Positions 1-8,515 of a stretch of 64,000 bases of DNA are shown one piece after another. The stretch's first letter is position 1. Each line of letters starts with the position of its first letter. A model generated the notes under the pieces. The model was not told where the DNA came from and did not search any database. It saw nothing but the letters and a program-made list of their open reading frames with translations. This DNA comes from Ochrobactrum teleogrylli (GTDB lineage: Bacteria; Pseudomonadota; Alphaproteobacteria; Rhizobiales; Rhizobiaceae), in assembly GCF_006376685.1 (NCBI RefSeq), contig NZ_VEWL01000002.1, positions 434,001 through 498,000 on the forward strand. Reading direction: 5' to 3'. Made by a program: the position numbers and the translations under genes.

Positions 1-314
1 TCTGAAGGCAATAACTGCGCAGCCCCGCTGCTCAGCTTGATATCATCTTCAAAAATGACCGCGTAAGCATCGATACCGGTCGCTATAATTTCTAGACACT
101 TGCGGTGAGACAGAAAACAGCCAATTTCCGCTGGCGAAAGCGGATCGGGCCAGTTTTTGCTGAACGCATTGAATGAAGCCAGCTCCTGTTCGGGCATGGC
201 CCGACCATTGACAGCCTCGACACGTTCGAATTCTAGACCCGTGCGATTAAACTGGGATGCCATATATGCCAGACGGTCCTGGCTCCGCTCCAGATTTATC
301 AAATAGCACTTCAC
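1..314 (-). CDS. Glycosyltransferase family 25 protein, 3' end outside window
   Basis: Reading the minus strand from a GTG at 314 gives 104 residues of an open frame that leaves the window at base 1. It has the N-terminal CYLINLERSQDR segment, a GCFLSHRKCLE segment and an AVIFEDDIKL segment. These are the usual opening blocks of the GT25 (LPS biosynthesis) family, with EDD as the likely nucleotide-sugar/metal site. Such enzymes add hexoses to lipooligosaccharide or capsule in the cytoplasm. The GTG start is chosen because an AAGGGGG ribosome site lies about 5 bases upstream and an earlier ATG is followed at once by a stop. It lies downstream of, and on the same strand as, the DUF2865 gene. 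The acceptor sugar cannot be told from the fragment. Confidence 0.8.
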   Translation of the reverse strand, partial: MKCYLINLERSQDRLAYMASQFNRTGLEFERVEAVNGRAMPEQELASFNAFSKNWPDPLSPAEIGCFLSHRKCLEIIATGIDAYAVIFEDDIKLSSGAAQLLPS

Positions 315-375
315 TTCAGCCCCCTTGTCGCGCACCTCTTAGGACATAGGGGGGTGAAAAACAACCAATGGAGAA

Positions 376-416
376 AAGCGCCCCCGCGCCATATCTTGTC
401 GTTATCCACGGGGCGA
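376..416 (-). terminator. Possible weak terminator after the DUF2865 gene
   Basis: On the minus strand a CGCCCC arm and a GGGGCG arm are separated by roughly two dozen bases and the second is followed by CTTTTCT. The large loop makes this weak. It lies between the DUF2865 stop and the GT25 start. Confidence 0.25.
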
Positions 417-452
417 TTTTCTGGACTGGACCAGCGCCGGTCCTGCTCGCAG

Positions 453-1313
453 CTACTGCTGGACAGTTTCCGGTGCTATGCCCTGATCGAAGATGAAGGC
501 CGGGCCGACCACCCGCACCTTTCGGTCCGTCAGCGGCGCAAAGGTTGCCGTCGCAACCGTATCGACCATATCGGCATTGCGGCTCGGCCGGCTGTCCGGC
601 ATCGGCATCACGACATTGCGCATGGCTCTCGCCGACCGACTGCTGGCGCGCAGTTCGCTGACCTTGGCGACATAACCCGCCCAGTCGCATTTTTTGAAAT
701 CGCTGCTCTCGTGATAATTATAGGCCGTCGGCAGTTCCGCATAGGACTTGCCGCTGGTCGCGGAAATCATATCCGCCGTTTCGCCATTCACATCATTGAG
801 AACATAGAGATCGACGCTCTCGTTCTGGCAGATGAAGCGGCATTGAGCCAGCGTTTCCGTTGTGCTTTCCGTTTTGTCGAATTGAGAGTGCGGCGCCGGG
901 AACAGATAACCGTCCGAAAGGCGCACGCAATAGGTCAGTGCGCCTTTGCCGGCCCAGGATTTGGGTTTCTCGGTCGCATTCGACGTGACAGCCGCCGGTG
1001 TCACCTTTGGCCGATCCAGTCGCGCGCTGCGTTGTGTCGTGGCCGATGGTTCGGAACATGACCTTGCGGCCAGCCCGGCGGAAATCTGCCGCTGCACTTC
1101 CGCAATGCGCACCGACAGATCGCGGCAGGCATTGAACAAGCCCCCGCCGCCATCACCCTTGCAGCCGCGCCCGCGCTCCATGGCGCGCAGGGCGGATAGT
1201 TGCCTTTGCGCTGCCAGATCGGCAGCGCTGGCAGCACCCGAACAGGCCGCAGCGGCCAGTTGCGGGTAACTCACAAGACCTATCAGAAAAAGCAGGACGT
1301 AAAACTTAGTCAC
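453..1313 (-). CDS. DUF2865 domain-containing exported protein
   Basis: This 286-residue protein opens with a signal peptide (cleavage near residue 22, after LAAA). It continues through a polar region rich in Ala, Arg and Cys. Its central block (about residues 125-175) contains YCVRLSDGYLFPAPHSQF followed by QCRFICQNESVDLY; this Cys-containing block is characteristic of the DUF2865 family found in Rhizobiales. The paired Cys residues suggest disulphides in the periplasm. The biochemical role of the family is not known. The small HTH gene lies 47 bases upstream and the GT25 gene follows downstream, all on one strand, so they may be co-transcribed. Confidence is high for the gene and family, none for function. 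Confidence 0.85.
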   Translation of the reverse strand: MTKFYVLLFLIGLVSYPQLAAAACSGAASAADLAAQRQLSALRAMERGRGCKGDGGGGLFNACRDLSVRIAEVQRQISAGLAARSCSEPSATTQRSARLDRPKVTPAAVTSNATEKPKSWAGKGALTYCVRLSDGYLFPAPHSQFDKTESTTETLAQCRFICQNESVDLYVLNDVNGETADMISATSGKSYAELPTAYNYHESSDFKKCDWAGYVAKVSELRASSRSARAMRNVVMPMPDSRPSRNADMVDTVATATFAPLTDRKVRVVGPAFIFDQGIAPETVQQ

Positions 1314-1360
1314 GATACTATCCTCAGCCCTGGGGGATGACTTGAGACTTTCTATCGGGG

Positions 1361-1600
1361 TTACAGAAGATGCACTGGCACTTCCATTGCAGGAGGCGAA
1401 TGCGTCGCATTCAGCACCTTATCCGGGTCAATTTCCGACAGGAGTGCAGCAAGCGCCAGACGCAGATAAAGGGGGGTATCTGGACGATTGATTGCCTTGA
1501 GCGCGATGCGCGATATGCCGAGCGCGTAAGCCAATTCTTGTTCAGAGGTCTTCAGAGATGCACAAATCTTCGCAAGTTTGTCATAAGCCCGTCTGCCCAT
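1361..1600 (-). CDS. Small helix-turn-helix-like protein
   Basis: A 79-residue basic protein with a good ribosome site (GGAG then 11 bases to ATG). Residues 15-45 (TSEQELAYALGISRIALKAI) read as a helix-turn-helix: a short helix, a turn at LGIS and a recognition-like helix. It has no partner domain. It could be a minimal XRE-like regulator or a small adaptor. It sits directly upstream of the DUF2865 gene on the same strand, so any regulatory role probably concerns that gene or the autotransporter next door. I do not recognise a named family. Confidence 0.6.
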   Translation of the reverse strand: MGRRAYDKLAKICASLKTSEQELAYALGISRIALKAINRPDTPLYLRLALAALLSEIDPDKVLNATHSPPAMEVPVHLL

Positions 1601-1659
1601 TGACGTTTTCCCTCTCCTTCAAAATGCAATGGCGACGCCGTCAGCCGCCACATTAGACG

Positions 1660-1706
1660 CACATCTGCTCCGAAAACCGTTTCACACTTTTCGGAATGTG
1701 CTCTGG
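1660..1706. repeat. Hairpin repeat 3' of the autotransporter gene
   Basis: Eight-base arms TCCGAAAA (1669-1676) and TTTTCGGA (1688-1695) enclose CCGTTTCACAC, with outer CACAT/ATGTG arms. The sequence resembles the element at 52208-52261 (shared AAACCGYTTC-CACTTTT core) and the short dispersed intergenic palindromes known from Brucella-like genomes. It may also end transcription of the autotransporter gene, whose stop is at 1709. Confidence 0.5.
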
Positions 1707-1708
1707 AA

Positions 1709-4453
1709 TCACCATTTTACATTCAGTCCGATATTGCCTTCCCAGATCCGCGTTCGCTCTCCTCCGAGATTGGTTGTGTAGTCGGCAGTTGCAAAAAGGC
1801 TGGCCTTTTCCGTGATATCGACCGTTATCCCGCCGCCGACTTCCAGCGACGTTCCTTTCAGATTGGTGACAATCGGATCGGTGCCGAAGGACACTGTCTG
1901 GTCCGATGAGAAATTCTGCCAGAGATTGGCCTTCAGATAGGGGCGCAGCTTGCCGAACGAGGTTTCTTCCGCGCCCTGCAACCGCATGCCGATACGGCCC
2001 GTCCACGCATTGTCGGAATCGAACGTCACCGTGGAATAACGGTCAGCCTGATCATCCAGCGAGAGATGCTGCCAGATCAGTTGCGCCTGCGGTTCCAGCG
2101 TCCAGTTGCCGCCGAGTGCCAACGGATAGCCGCCTTCCAGCGAGGCCGTCACGCCGTGGCCCTCAAGGTCTATGCCCTGTTGCGCGTTGGAGCTCGCGCT
2201 GCCATCAAACCATGTTCCCATCACCACCGCATCGAGATACCAGCCTTGCGGGCCGATATGGGTCCAATAGCCGCCGAAACTGGTGCCGGTAACGTCAAGG
2301 TCGCCGACGGCAAGATCGTTCAAGCCGAGCGCCTGCCCGGTAATATCGCCCGAGGCGCGCGCATAACCGAAGAAGACGCCGAAACGGTCGAAATGGCCGC
2401 CGTCGGATTCACGTCCGAACAGGTCCTGCCCGGCCTGAATACCGAGAAGACTGCCATCGACCCCCGGAGCCACGGTGCCCCTCCACTTCATGTCGATGTC
2501 CTGACCGAACACGCGCACCCAGCTCGACGGCAGATAGCCACCGCTCTCGAGCAGGTCCTGCTCGCCCCGGCGCTCATGGAATGTGCCGAGCGTAGACAGC
2601 GCCAGATGATGCGCGACGGGCGGCAGAGCCGAATAGACCGGCACTTCTTCACGATAGAGATTGACGACATCGCCTTCCACGCGCGTCGCCCCTGCTGACG
2701 GCGGCGCGACGCCGTTGCCGGGCAGTGGAGGCTGCATCAAACCATCAACGGAATTGTCTGGCGGGTCGGCAACATCTGCGGCCTGGGGAGCCGGAGGCGC
2801 AGTGGGCGCGGCGGAGTTTCCGGCGACCGGCGCAGAATTGTCCTGCGGGTCGGGATCGTTCGGATCGACTGGCAGCACCGCAGCCGGCTGATCCAATGGC
2901 GGCGGAGCGGCCACCGTTTCCGGAGCCTCTGGTTCCGGCGCGTCCGACCCCACGGCAGCCGGTTGGCTACCGTTCACCAGCGTTGAGCGCAGATACCAGT
3001 TTTCTGTCGTTCCGGCAGAAACACCACCCTTGAACAGATAATATTCATAGGCGCCAGCCGCGACACGGCCATTCAAGGTGAAGGCGCCCGCAGTGGTGGT
3101 TGCGCCATTCAGCGTCTCAACGACCATGATGCCATTCGACACTGTCGAAGCACCTGCGCCACCGATATTTTCCACGACAATGCCGGTATTGCCGGAAGCC
3201 GAACCGCCATCGATCACCAGCTTGTCCGAAGGCGACGCATCACCCGCAAGCACCGTGTCGAGGAACAGCAGGCCATTTTGCCCGGTATAGTTGCCGCGAA
3301 TGGTCAGGCTATCGGTCGTGCTGGAGCCGCCATTGGTCAGGTCGATGCGGCCTGCATTAAACACATTGGTCAGCTGCATTGCGGCATAGGGCTTGATAAC
3401 CGACTGGGCCGAACCACCATAAATGGTGCTGGTCGCATCGATGTTGAGTGTGCCCTTTCCGGTTCCCGCATCGCCAAGCGTCAGCGGAGCATTGAAAACC
3501 AGACGTGTATCGTTGGTGAGATTGATGGTTTCCCATCCGCCGAAGCGATAAACCGCGCCGGTTTTGACATTGCTGAAGCTCAGACTATCGGTGCCTTCGC
3601 CACCGGTGATGAACTTTGTCGACCCCATATTGGCGTCGGTCAGATTGGTCAGCGTGGCTACGTCGTCATCCGCGCCGAGATCGACATTTCCATACAGAAT
3701 GCCGCCGCCGTTCCAGCTGAACGTGTCGGTGCCGAAGCTCAGCATGATGTCACCGGCAACCGTACCACCGGTAATGGTCACGCTGTCGGTGCCACCGCTG
3801 ACACTGATACTACCGCCAATCATGCCGCTGGAGATGATGATCGTATCATTGCCGAAACCGGTCACCAGATTGCGATCAATGGTGCCGCCGGACATGTTGA
3901 AATAATTGTTGTCGAGCTTCATGTTGACGCGGCCGATGCGCCCGCCAGTCATCACAGCATAATCGCCATCGTCGAAAGCATCGATAATGCGGCCATCGGA
4001 CATGAAAAACGTGTCGAGCCCGTCGCCCTGATTGAGCGAGATAATCTGGCCGCCTGTCATCTGAAAATCGTCGATGCCGCCGCCCTGTTGCACATTACCG
4101 ACAACCGAGCCGCCAGAAATAATAAATGCATCCGCGCCATCGCCCTGATCGATGCTTCCCGCAATCGATCCCGAATGTAACTCGACGCGGTCCGTTCCGG
4201 CACCGAAGGTCACATTGCCATTGACCGTACCGCTGCCGCCTGTGGGCAGAAGGAGCGTGTTGTTGCCGCTCGTATCGGTCAGACCGGATGCGGATGTACC
4301 GCTGTCGCAGATGAAAACGTCATCACCGGCCGTTGGTGAAAACGAACATGCGGCCTGCGCATTTCCAGATGGCAAAAGCACGGCCCCCACCGTGAACAGT
4401 GCCGTCGTGGAAAGCAGCAGGGTGGCCGAAACCCTGCGAATACCTAAATGCAT
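1709..4453 (-). CDS. Autotransporter (type Va) outer-membrane protein
   Basis: The 914-residue product begins with a long signal peptide (cleavage about residue 34, after NAQA). Residues 40-310 carry degenerate repeats of about 20 residues built on G-D-G-x-D and GGxIxG units such as SIDQGDGAD and NVQQGGGID; this is typical of a right-handed beta-helix passenger. A Pro/Asp/Ala-rich linker follows at about 505-600. The last 275 residues form an autotransporter beta-barrel, starting with a WVRVFGQ segment and ending in the aromatic residue expected for Bam recognition (GLNVKW). A GAGGGG ribosome site precedes the ATG. Brucella uses proteins of this kind as adhesins, but I cannot assign this one to a named member and see no protease motif. 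Confidence 0.85.
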   Translation of the reverse strand: MHLGIRRVSATLLLSTTALFTVGAVLLPSGNAQAACSFSPTAGDDVFICDSGTSASGLTDTSGNNTLLLPTGGSGTVNGNVTFGAGTDRVELHSGSIAGSIDQGDGADAFIISGGSVVGNVQQGGGIDDFQMTGGQIISLNQGDGLDTFFMSDGRIIDAFDDGDYAVMTGGRIGRVNMKLDNNYFNMSGGTIDRNLVTGFGNDTIIISSGMIGGSISVSGGTDSVTITGGTVAGDIMLSFGTDTFSWNGGGILYGNVDLGADDDVATLTNLTDANMGSTKFITGGEGTDSLSFSNVKTGAVYRFGGWETINLTNDTRLVFNAPLTLGDAGTGKGTLNIDATSTIYGGSAQSVIKPYAAMQLTNVFNAGRIDLTNGGSSTTDSLTIRGNYTGQNGLLFLDTVLAGDASPSDKLVIDGGSASGNTGIVVENIGGAGASTVSNGIMVVETLNGATTTAGAFTLNGRVAAGAYEYYLFKGGVSAGTTENWYLRSTLVNGSQPAAVGSDAPEPEAPETVAAPPPLDQPAAVLPVDPNDPDPQDNSAPVAGNSAAPTAPPAPQAADVADPPDNSVDGLMQPPLPGNGVAPPSAGATRVEGDVVNLYREEVPVYSALPPVAHHLALSTLGTFHERRGEQDLLESGGYLPSSWVRVFGQDIDMKWRGTVAPGVDGSLLGIQAGQDLFGRESDGGHFDRFGVFFGYARASGDITGQALGLNDLAVGDLDVTGTSFGGYWTHIGPQGWYLDAVVMGTWFDGSASSNAQQGIDLEGHGVTASLEGGYPLALGGNWTLEPQAQLIWQHLSLDDQADRYSTVTFDSDNAWTGRIGMRLQGAEETSFGKLRPYLKANLWQNFSSDQTVSFGTDPIVTNLKGTSLEVGGGITVDITEKASLFATADYTTNLGGERTRIWEGNIGLNVKW

Positions 4454-4870
4454 CGAAACCCCTCAGTTCATTGCATAAAGCCCCCGCGACATTAAAAAAC
4501 GAATTTATTTTGATGGGCAATACTTAAATTCCCAGTAGAGAATTTCAAAACATCATAAAAGATAAACAAAAATTAGAGGAAATGATTTAACAGCAAATAA
4601 CACATTGATTTCATTTGATAAATCCCAATGCCCTCCAGATTCACCATAGCTGACATTTCACTCTGGAAAAGCCAAAAAAACCGTTACATATCAATATCAA
4701 GACACCCGCCGCCTTGCGGCATTCGCCGCTCTGAAAGATGATCACGGGCCCATGCGGAGCGAGTCACGAAAAGCCTATTTAGACCCGCGCCGTGCCGGTT
4801 GAATTACTGGTTGACCGCTTCATATATTTCTTCTGAAAAGCATGATCCGGTTGAATTGAGGAGGAAAACC
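4454..4870. other. Divergent intergenic region, AT-rich on its left side
   Basis: About 420 bases between the autotransporter start and the GFA-family start. The left 240 bases are strongly AT-rich and must hold the autotransporter promoter. A small GC-rich hairpin (GCCGCC-TTGCGGCATTC-GCCGC) lies near 4710-4735. An in-frame extension of the GFA gene begins at 4799 but lacks a ribosome site. No other gene is seen. Confidence 0.5.
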
Positions 4871-5263
4871 ATGGAACAATTTACCGGTGGCTGTCTGTGT
4901 GGCGATGTCCGGCTTGTCGCCTCGGGGCGTCCCTATCGGGTCGGCCTTTGCCACTGTCTCGACTGCCGCAAACATCATGGGGCGCTTTTTCTGGCATCAG
5001 CAATGTTCCCGCAGGATGCGGTCACGATCGATGGCGAAACGCGCGATTATGCCGGGCGTCATTTTTGTCCGCGCTGCGGTTCCTCGGTCTTTTCCCGTTC
5101 CGATGATGAAATCGAGGTGCATCTGGGTTCGCTCGATGCTCCCGACCAGCTGGTGCCGACCTACGAATTGTGGACGATCCGCCGCGAAAGCTGGTTGCCG
5201 CCATTTCCGCTGAAAAAGCGTTATGAGCGCGACCGCGAAACTGATGGCCGCTTCGAGGAATAG
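4871..5263 (+). CDS. GFA-family (glutathione-dependent formaldehyde-activating enzyme-like) zinc protein
   Basis: The ATG at 4871 follows a GAGGA ribosome site and gives 130 residues; a longer frame from 4799 is less likely. The protein has the zinc-binding Cys pattern of the GFA fold: CLCGDVR near the start, CHCLDC after it, and FCPRCGS in the middle. The fold was named for the S-hydroxymethylglutathione-forming Gfa enzyme. Most single-domain relatives have no proven reaction and the family is over-annotated, so the substrate is left open. It is followed 81 bases later by the truncated haemoglobin gene on the same strand, which suggests joint expression. Confidence 0.8.
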   Translation: MEQFTGGCLCGDVRLVASGRPYRVGLCHCLDCRKHHGALFLASAMFPQDAVTIDGETRDYAGRHFCPRCGSSVFSRSDDEIEVHLGSLDAPDQLVPTYELWTIRRESWLPPFPLKKRYERDRETDGRFEE

Positions 5264-5344
5264 CGCCGGTATGCGGCAAAGCTGCGCTGGATTAGCAGGT
5301 GACGAGCGCCTATATCCGGCTGGAACAACCCGGAAAGCCTCGCC

Positions 5345-5764
5345 ATGACCCTGCTCATCAACCAGCCGCATCCCTCGATTGACCCCGCATCCATTCAGGA
5401 ACTGGTGGCGACATTTTATGGACGCGCGCGGGCGGACGAGCTGCTCGGGCCAATCTTTGCGGAAGCCGTGCATGACTGGGATCACCATATCGCGCAGATT
5501 GCGCAATTCTGGTCGTCGGTGATCTTGAAGACGGGCGGTTATGACGGGCGACCCATGGCGCCGCATCTGAAGCTCAACCTGAAGGGCGAGCATTTCGACC
5601 GCTGGCTTGCCTTGTTCGAGCAAACCGCACGCGAGATTTATCCTGCGGAAGCGGCGATCATTTTCATTGATCGAGCGCGGCGCATTGCCGACAGTTTTGA
5701 GATGGCCATTGCAACGCAAGCGGGGCGTATCGCCGCCCCGCGTCATGCGCGCCGTCCGCTCTGA
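5345..5764 (+). CDS. Group III truncated haemoglobin
   Basis: A 139-residue cytoplasmic haem protein. The alpha-helical segments LVATFYGRARADELLGPIF, the HHIAQIAQFWSSV helix and the PHLKLNLKGEHFDRW stretch match group III 2-on-2 haemoglobins, in which the HLKL segment carries the proximal His. These proteins are thought to bind oxygen or NO under micro-oxic or nitrosative conditions; a reductase partner is not encoded nearby. It ends 13 bases before the convergent ornithine cyclodeaminase gene. The length is usual for the group. The exact ligand chemistry cannot be read from the sequence. Confidence 0.85.
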   Translation: MTLLINQPHPSIDPASIQELVATFYGRARADELLGPIFAEAVHDWDHHIAQIAQFWSSVILKTGGYDGRPMAPHLKLNLKGEHFDRWLALFEQTAREIYPAEAAIIFIDRARRIADSFEMAIATQAGRIAAPRHARRPL

Positions 5765-5777
5765 TTGATCAGCCTGA

Positions 5778-6854
5778 TCAGGCGGCAGGCTTCGACTTTT
5801 CGGCTTCCAGCTGCTTTTCGTGACGCAGCAGCATGCCGAACAGATCGCGCGGCTCATCCGGGTCGGCAAGAAGGTCGAGCTGCTCATACAGGCCCGTATC
5901 CTTCAGCTTGTCGCGCACATAACGCAAAGCCGAAAAATCTTCCGTGGCAAAGCCGACGGAATCAAACAGCGTGATCTGGCGCGCATCCTTGCGGCCCTGC
6001 GCCTTGCCGGTGATGACTTCCCACAACTCGTTGACCGGATAGTCTGCCGGGAGCTGCTGGATTTCACCTTCGATGCGGGTCTGCGGCGGATATTCGACGA
6101 AAATGTCGGAGCGGCGGAGAATATCGCCGTGCAATTCGGTCTTGCCCGGGCAATCGCCGCCCACCGCATTGATATGCACGCCAGCGCCGACCGTATTGTC
6201 GGTCAGGATGGTGGCATTGGCCTTGTCCGCCGTGACCGTCGTGATGATATCGGCGCCCTCGACCACTTCTTCCACCGAATTGCAGGCGACAATGTCGAAA
6301 CCTGCATGGGCAAGATTGCGCATGCATTTTGCGGTCGCTTCCGGGTCGAGGTCGTAAAGGCGAAGCTTGTCCACGCCGAGCAGCGCCTTGAATGCTATGG
6401 CCTGAAATTCGCTCTGTGCGCCATTGCCGATGATCGCCATCGTGCGGGCATTCTTTGGCGCCAGATATTTGGCGGCAACCGCTGACGTGGCAGCCGTGCG
6501 CAGCGCCGTCAGGATCGTCATCTCAGTCAGGAGCATCGGGTAGCCGCTGCCCACATCGGCCAGAACGCCGAAAGCCGTGACAGTCTGAAGACCTTCACGT
6601 GTGTTCTTCGGATGGCCGTTGACATATTTGAAGCCATAAAGCGTGCCATCGCTCGTCGGCATCAACTCGATCACGCCTTCGCGGGAGTGGGACGCGACAC
6701 GCGGCGTCTTGTCGAAATTTTCCCAGCGGCGGAAATCCTCTTCCACATATGCGGCCAGTTCCTTCAGAAAGGTCTCGACGCCGATGGAAAGCACCAGCTT
6801 CATCATGTTGTCGACACTGACGAAGGGGACGATGTTGAGGTTCGGCTGGGTCAT
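5778..6854 (-). CDS. Ornithine cyclodeaminase
   Basis: This 358-residue enzyme belongs to the ornithine cyclodeaminase/mu-crystallin family, which uses NAD+ to turn L-ornithine into L-proline and ammonia. The Rossmann motif IGNGAQSEFQ lies at about residues 140-150 and a GGDCPGKTEL segment near 230 is typical of true bacterial OCDs. An AAGGAG site sits 8 bases before the ATG. It follows the arginase gene on the same strand, 98 bases downstream, so the two together convert arginine to urea and proline. A hairpin lies in the gap just before its ribosome site. Confidence 0.9.
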   Translation of the reverse strand: MTQPNLNIVPFVSVDNMMKLVLSIGVETFLKELAAYVEEDFRRWENFDKTPRVASHSREGVIELMPTSDGTLYGFKYVNGHPKNTREGLQTVTAFGVLADVGSGYPMLLTEMTILTALRTAATSAVAAKYLAPKNARTMAIIGNGAQSEFQAIAFKALLGVDKLRLYDLDPEATAKCMRNLAHAGFDIVACNSVEEVVEGADIITTVTADKANATILTDNTVGAGVHINAVGGDCPGKTELHGDILRRSDIFVEYPPQTRIEGEIQQLPADYPVNELWEVITGKAQGRKDARQITLFDSVGFATEDFSALRYVRDKLKDTGLYEQLDLLADPDEPRDLFGMLLRHEKQLEAEKSKPAA

Positions 6855-6871
6855 TCATATTCTCCTTAAAC

Positions 6872-6905
6872 ACGCTCCGAAAGGCTGACACGGCCTTCGG
6901 AGCGT
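6872..6905 (-). other. Hairpin between arginase and ornithine cyclodeaminase genes
   Basis: Near-perfect arms ACGCTCCGAAAGG (6872-6884) and CCTTCGGAGCGT (6894-6905) with one bulged base. On the minus strand it lies between the arginase stop and the AAGGAG site of the cyclodeaminase gene. It could act as a processing or stability element or as a partial terminator that lowers downstream expression. Confidence 0.5.
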
Positions 6906-6952
6906 ATTGCGCATTGATACAATGATCGGAGCGTCATTCGGCAAGACGCGCC

Positions 6953-7885
6953 TTAATAGCTGATCGTCGGACGATCCATGACGCTGCGGCCCAGAAGGCT
7001 GGCCATCAGGTCCACCATGACGGTAGCCGTGCGGCCGCGCTCATCCAGGAACGGGTTCAATTCAACCAGATCGAGGCTCGTGACGAGACCGCTGTCATGC
7101 AGCATTTCCATGATGAGATGGGCCTCGCGGAAAGTCGCACCGCCCGGCACCGTGGTGCCGACAGCTGGCGCCACCGACGGATCAAGGAAGTCAACGTCAA
7201 GGCTGACATGCAGCAGGCCGTCTTCCGCTTTCACACGGTCGAGGAAACGGCGCAGCAGCGCGGCAACGCCATGCTCGTCAATCATGCGCATGTCGAAAAC
7301 CGAAACCTTGGTCTTCTGGATAGCCAGACGTTCCGCCGGATCGACGCTTCGAATACCCATCATGCAGACATTGTGCGGATCGATGGCGGCTTCAAGCTTC
7401 GGGAAAAAGCCGTCAAAGCCTTTCTGGCCGGTGTAATAGGCAACCGGCGTTCCATGCAGATTGCCGCTGGTTGTCGTTTCCAGCGTGTGGAAATCCGTAT
7501 GCGCATCGAGCCAGAGCACGAACTGCTTGCGGCCCTTTGCGACGGCGCGGCGCGCAATGCCCGGAACCGTTCCGGCAGCCAGAAGATGATCGCCGCCAAG
7601 GAAAATCGGGAAGCCCTCTTCGCTCTCACGGAAAGCGGCTTCGCTGATTGCTTCAATCCAGGCAACAGCGCTTGGCAGCGCCTTGATCGCATGGTTTGGA
7701 TGTTCGCGCGACGCTTGCTTGATCTGAGCCGGGCTTGGAACCAGATTGCCGAGATCCGTAAAACCGTGACCAAGCTCGCGTATGGCATCGGCAATGCCTG
7801 CGGCACGGTAGGAATCGGGACCCATATTGCAGCCTGCGCGGCCAGTTCCTTCCTGAACGGGTAGTCCCAAAATCTTGCAATGCAT
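6953..7885 (-). CDS. rocF: Arginase
   Basis: A 310-residue ureohydrolase that splits L-arginine into L-ornithine and urea in the cytoplasm. All three metal-binding blocks are present: GGDHLLAAG (about residue 97), WLDAHTDFHT (about 123) and SLDVDFLDPSVAP (about 226), which hold the two Mn ions. The length is normal for bacterial arginases. It heads a minus-strand pair with ornithine cyclodeaminase and is divergent from an Lrp/AsnC-type regulator across 131 bases, which suggests arginine- or ornithine-responsive control. Confidence 0.93.
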   Translation of the reverse strand: MHCKILGLPVQEGTGRAGCNMGPDSYRAAGIADAIRELGHGFTDLGNLVPSPAQIKQASREHPNHAIKALPSAVAWIEAISEAAFRESEEGFPIFLGGDHLLAAGTVPGIARRAVAKGRKQFVLWLDAHTDFHTLETTTSGNLHGTPVAYYTGQKGFDGFFPKLEAAIDPHNVCMMGIRSVDPAERLAIQKTKVSVFDMRMIDEHGVAALLRRFLDRVKAEDGLLHVSLDVDFLDPSVAPAVGTTVPGGATFREAHLIMEMLHDSGLVTSLDLVELNPFLDERGRTATVMVDLMASLLGRSVMDRPTISY

Positions 7886-8016
7886 AAAACAAGGTTCCTT
7901 CTGATTATTGTCATAAGATTCATCATTTTTATTTGGCGATGTGAACCAACCGGATTGGCAATTTTATCGGTTTGGTTTATCAGAATGTCGGATTGGCTTT
8001 TCAAAATGGAGAAACT

Positions 8017-8454
8017 ATGGACGATCTGGATGAAAAGCTCATTACGCTTTTGCGCCATAATGGCCGCCGCAGCATTTCCGACATTGCGATCGATCTTGGC
8101 GTTTCCCGCGCAACGATCCGCGCGCGCATGGAACGGCTGGAACGCTCCGGCGATATTCTGGGCTATACGGTCATTCTGCGCTCGGACGCCGTGGACCTGC
8201 CGGTGCGCGGCATCATGATGATCGAAATCGAAGGTCATGTCGCCGACCGTGTGGTCAAGGCGCTTGGCGGTTTCTCGGAGATTTCCGCCGTCCACACGAC
8301 CAATGGTCGTTTTGATCTGGTGGTCGAACTGGGCGCCGCGACCCTCGCCGATTTCGATGCGGTGCTGCGCCGTATCCGTCTCGTGCCCGGCATCAAGGCC
8401 AGCGAAACAAACTTATTGCTTGCCACACCGCGTTCAACGCGGGCGCGGCTCTAA
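8017..8454 (+). CDS. Lrp/AsnC-family regulator, probable activator of arginase-cyclodeaminase genes
   Basis: The start at 8017 (after GGAGA) gives 145 residues; an in-frame codon at 7972 has no ribosome site. Residues 1-50 form the AsnC-type winged helix (LDEKLITLLRHNGRRSISDI, then SRATIRARMERLE). The C-terminal RAM ligand-binding domain follows. Regulators of this kind usually sense an amino acid and control the divergent gene, here arginase. A comparable arrangement controls arginase genes in Agrobacterium-type Ti plasmids and Rhizobiales, so arginine or ornithine is the likely effector; this is inference from position. A strong bidirectional terminator follows the gene. Confidence 0.85.
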   Translation: MDDLDEKLITLLRHNGRRSISDIAIDLGVSRATIRARMERLERSGDILGYTVILRSDAVDLPVRGIMMIEIEGHVADRVVKALGGFSEISAVHTTNGRFDLVVELGAATLADFDAVLRRIRLVPGIKASETNLLLATPRSTRARL

Positions 8455-8475
8455 CTATTCACGCATGTGCAAAGA

Positions 8476-8504
8476 AAAAGCCCGGTCTCGCGACCGGGCT
8501 TTTT
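8476..8504. terminator. Bidirectional terminator between lrp-type gene and OYE gene
   Basis: Perfect stem AAAAAGCCCGGTC / GACCGGGCTTTTT around a TCGC loop, with A-rich and T-rich sides, so it can stop transcription from both convergent genes. Confidence 0.9.
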
Positions 8505-8515
8505 CGTTCTCAGGA

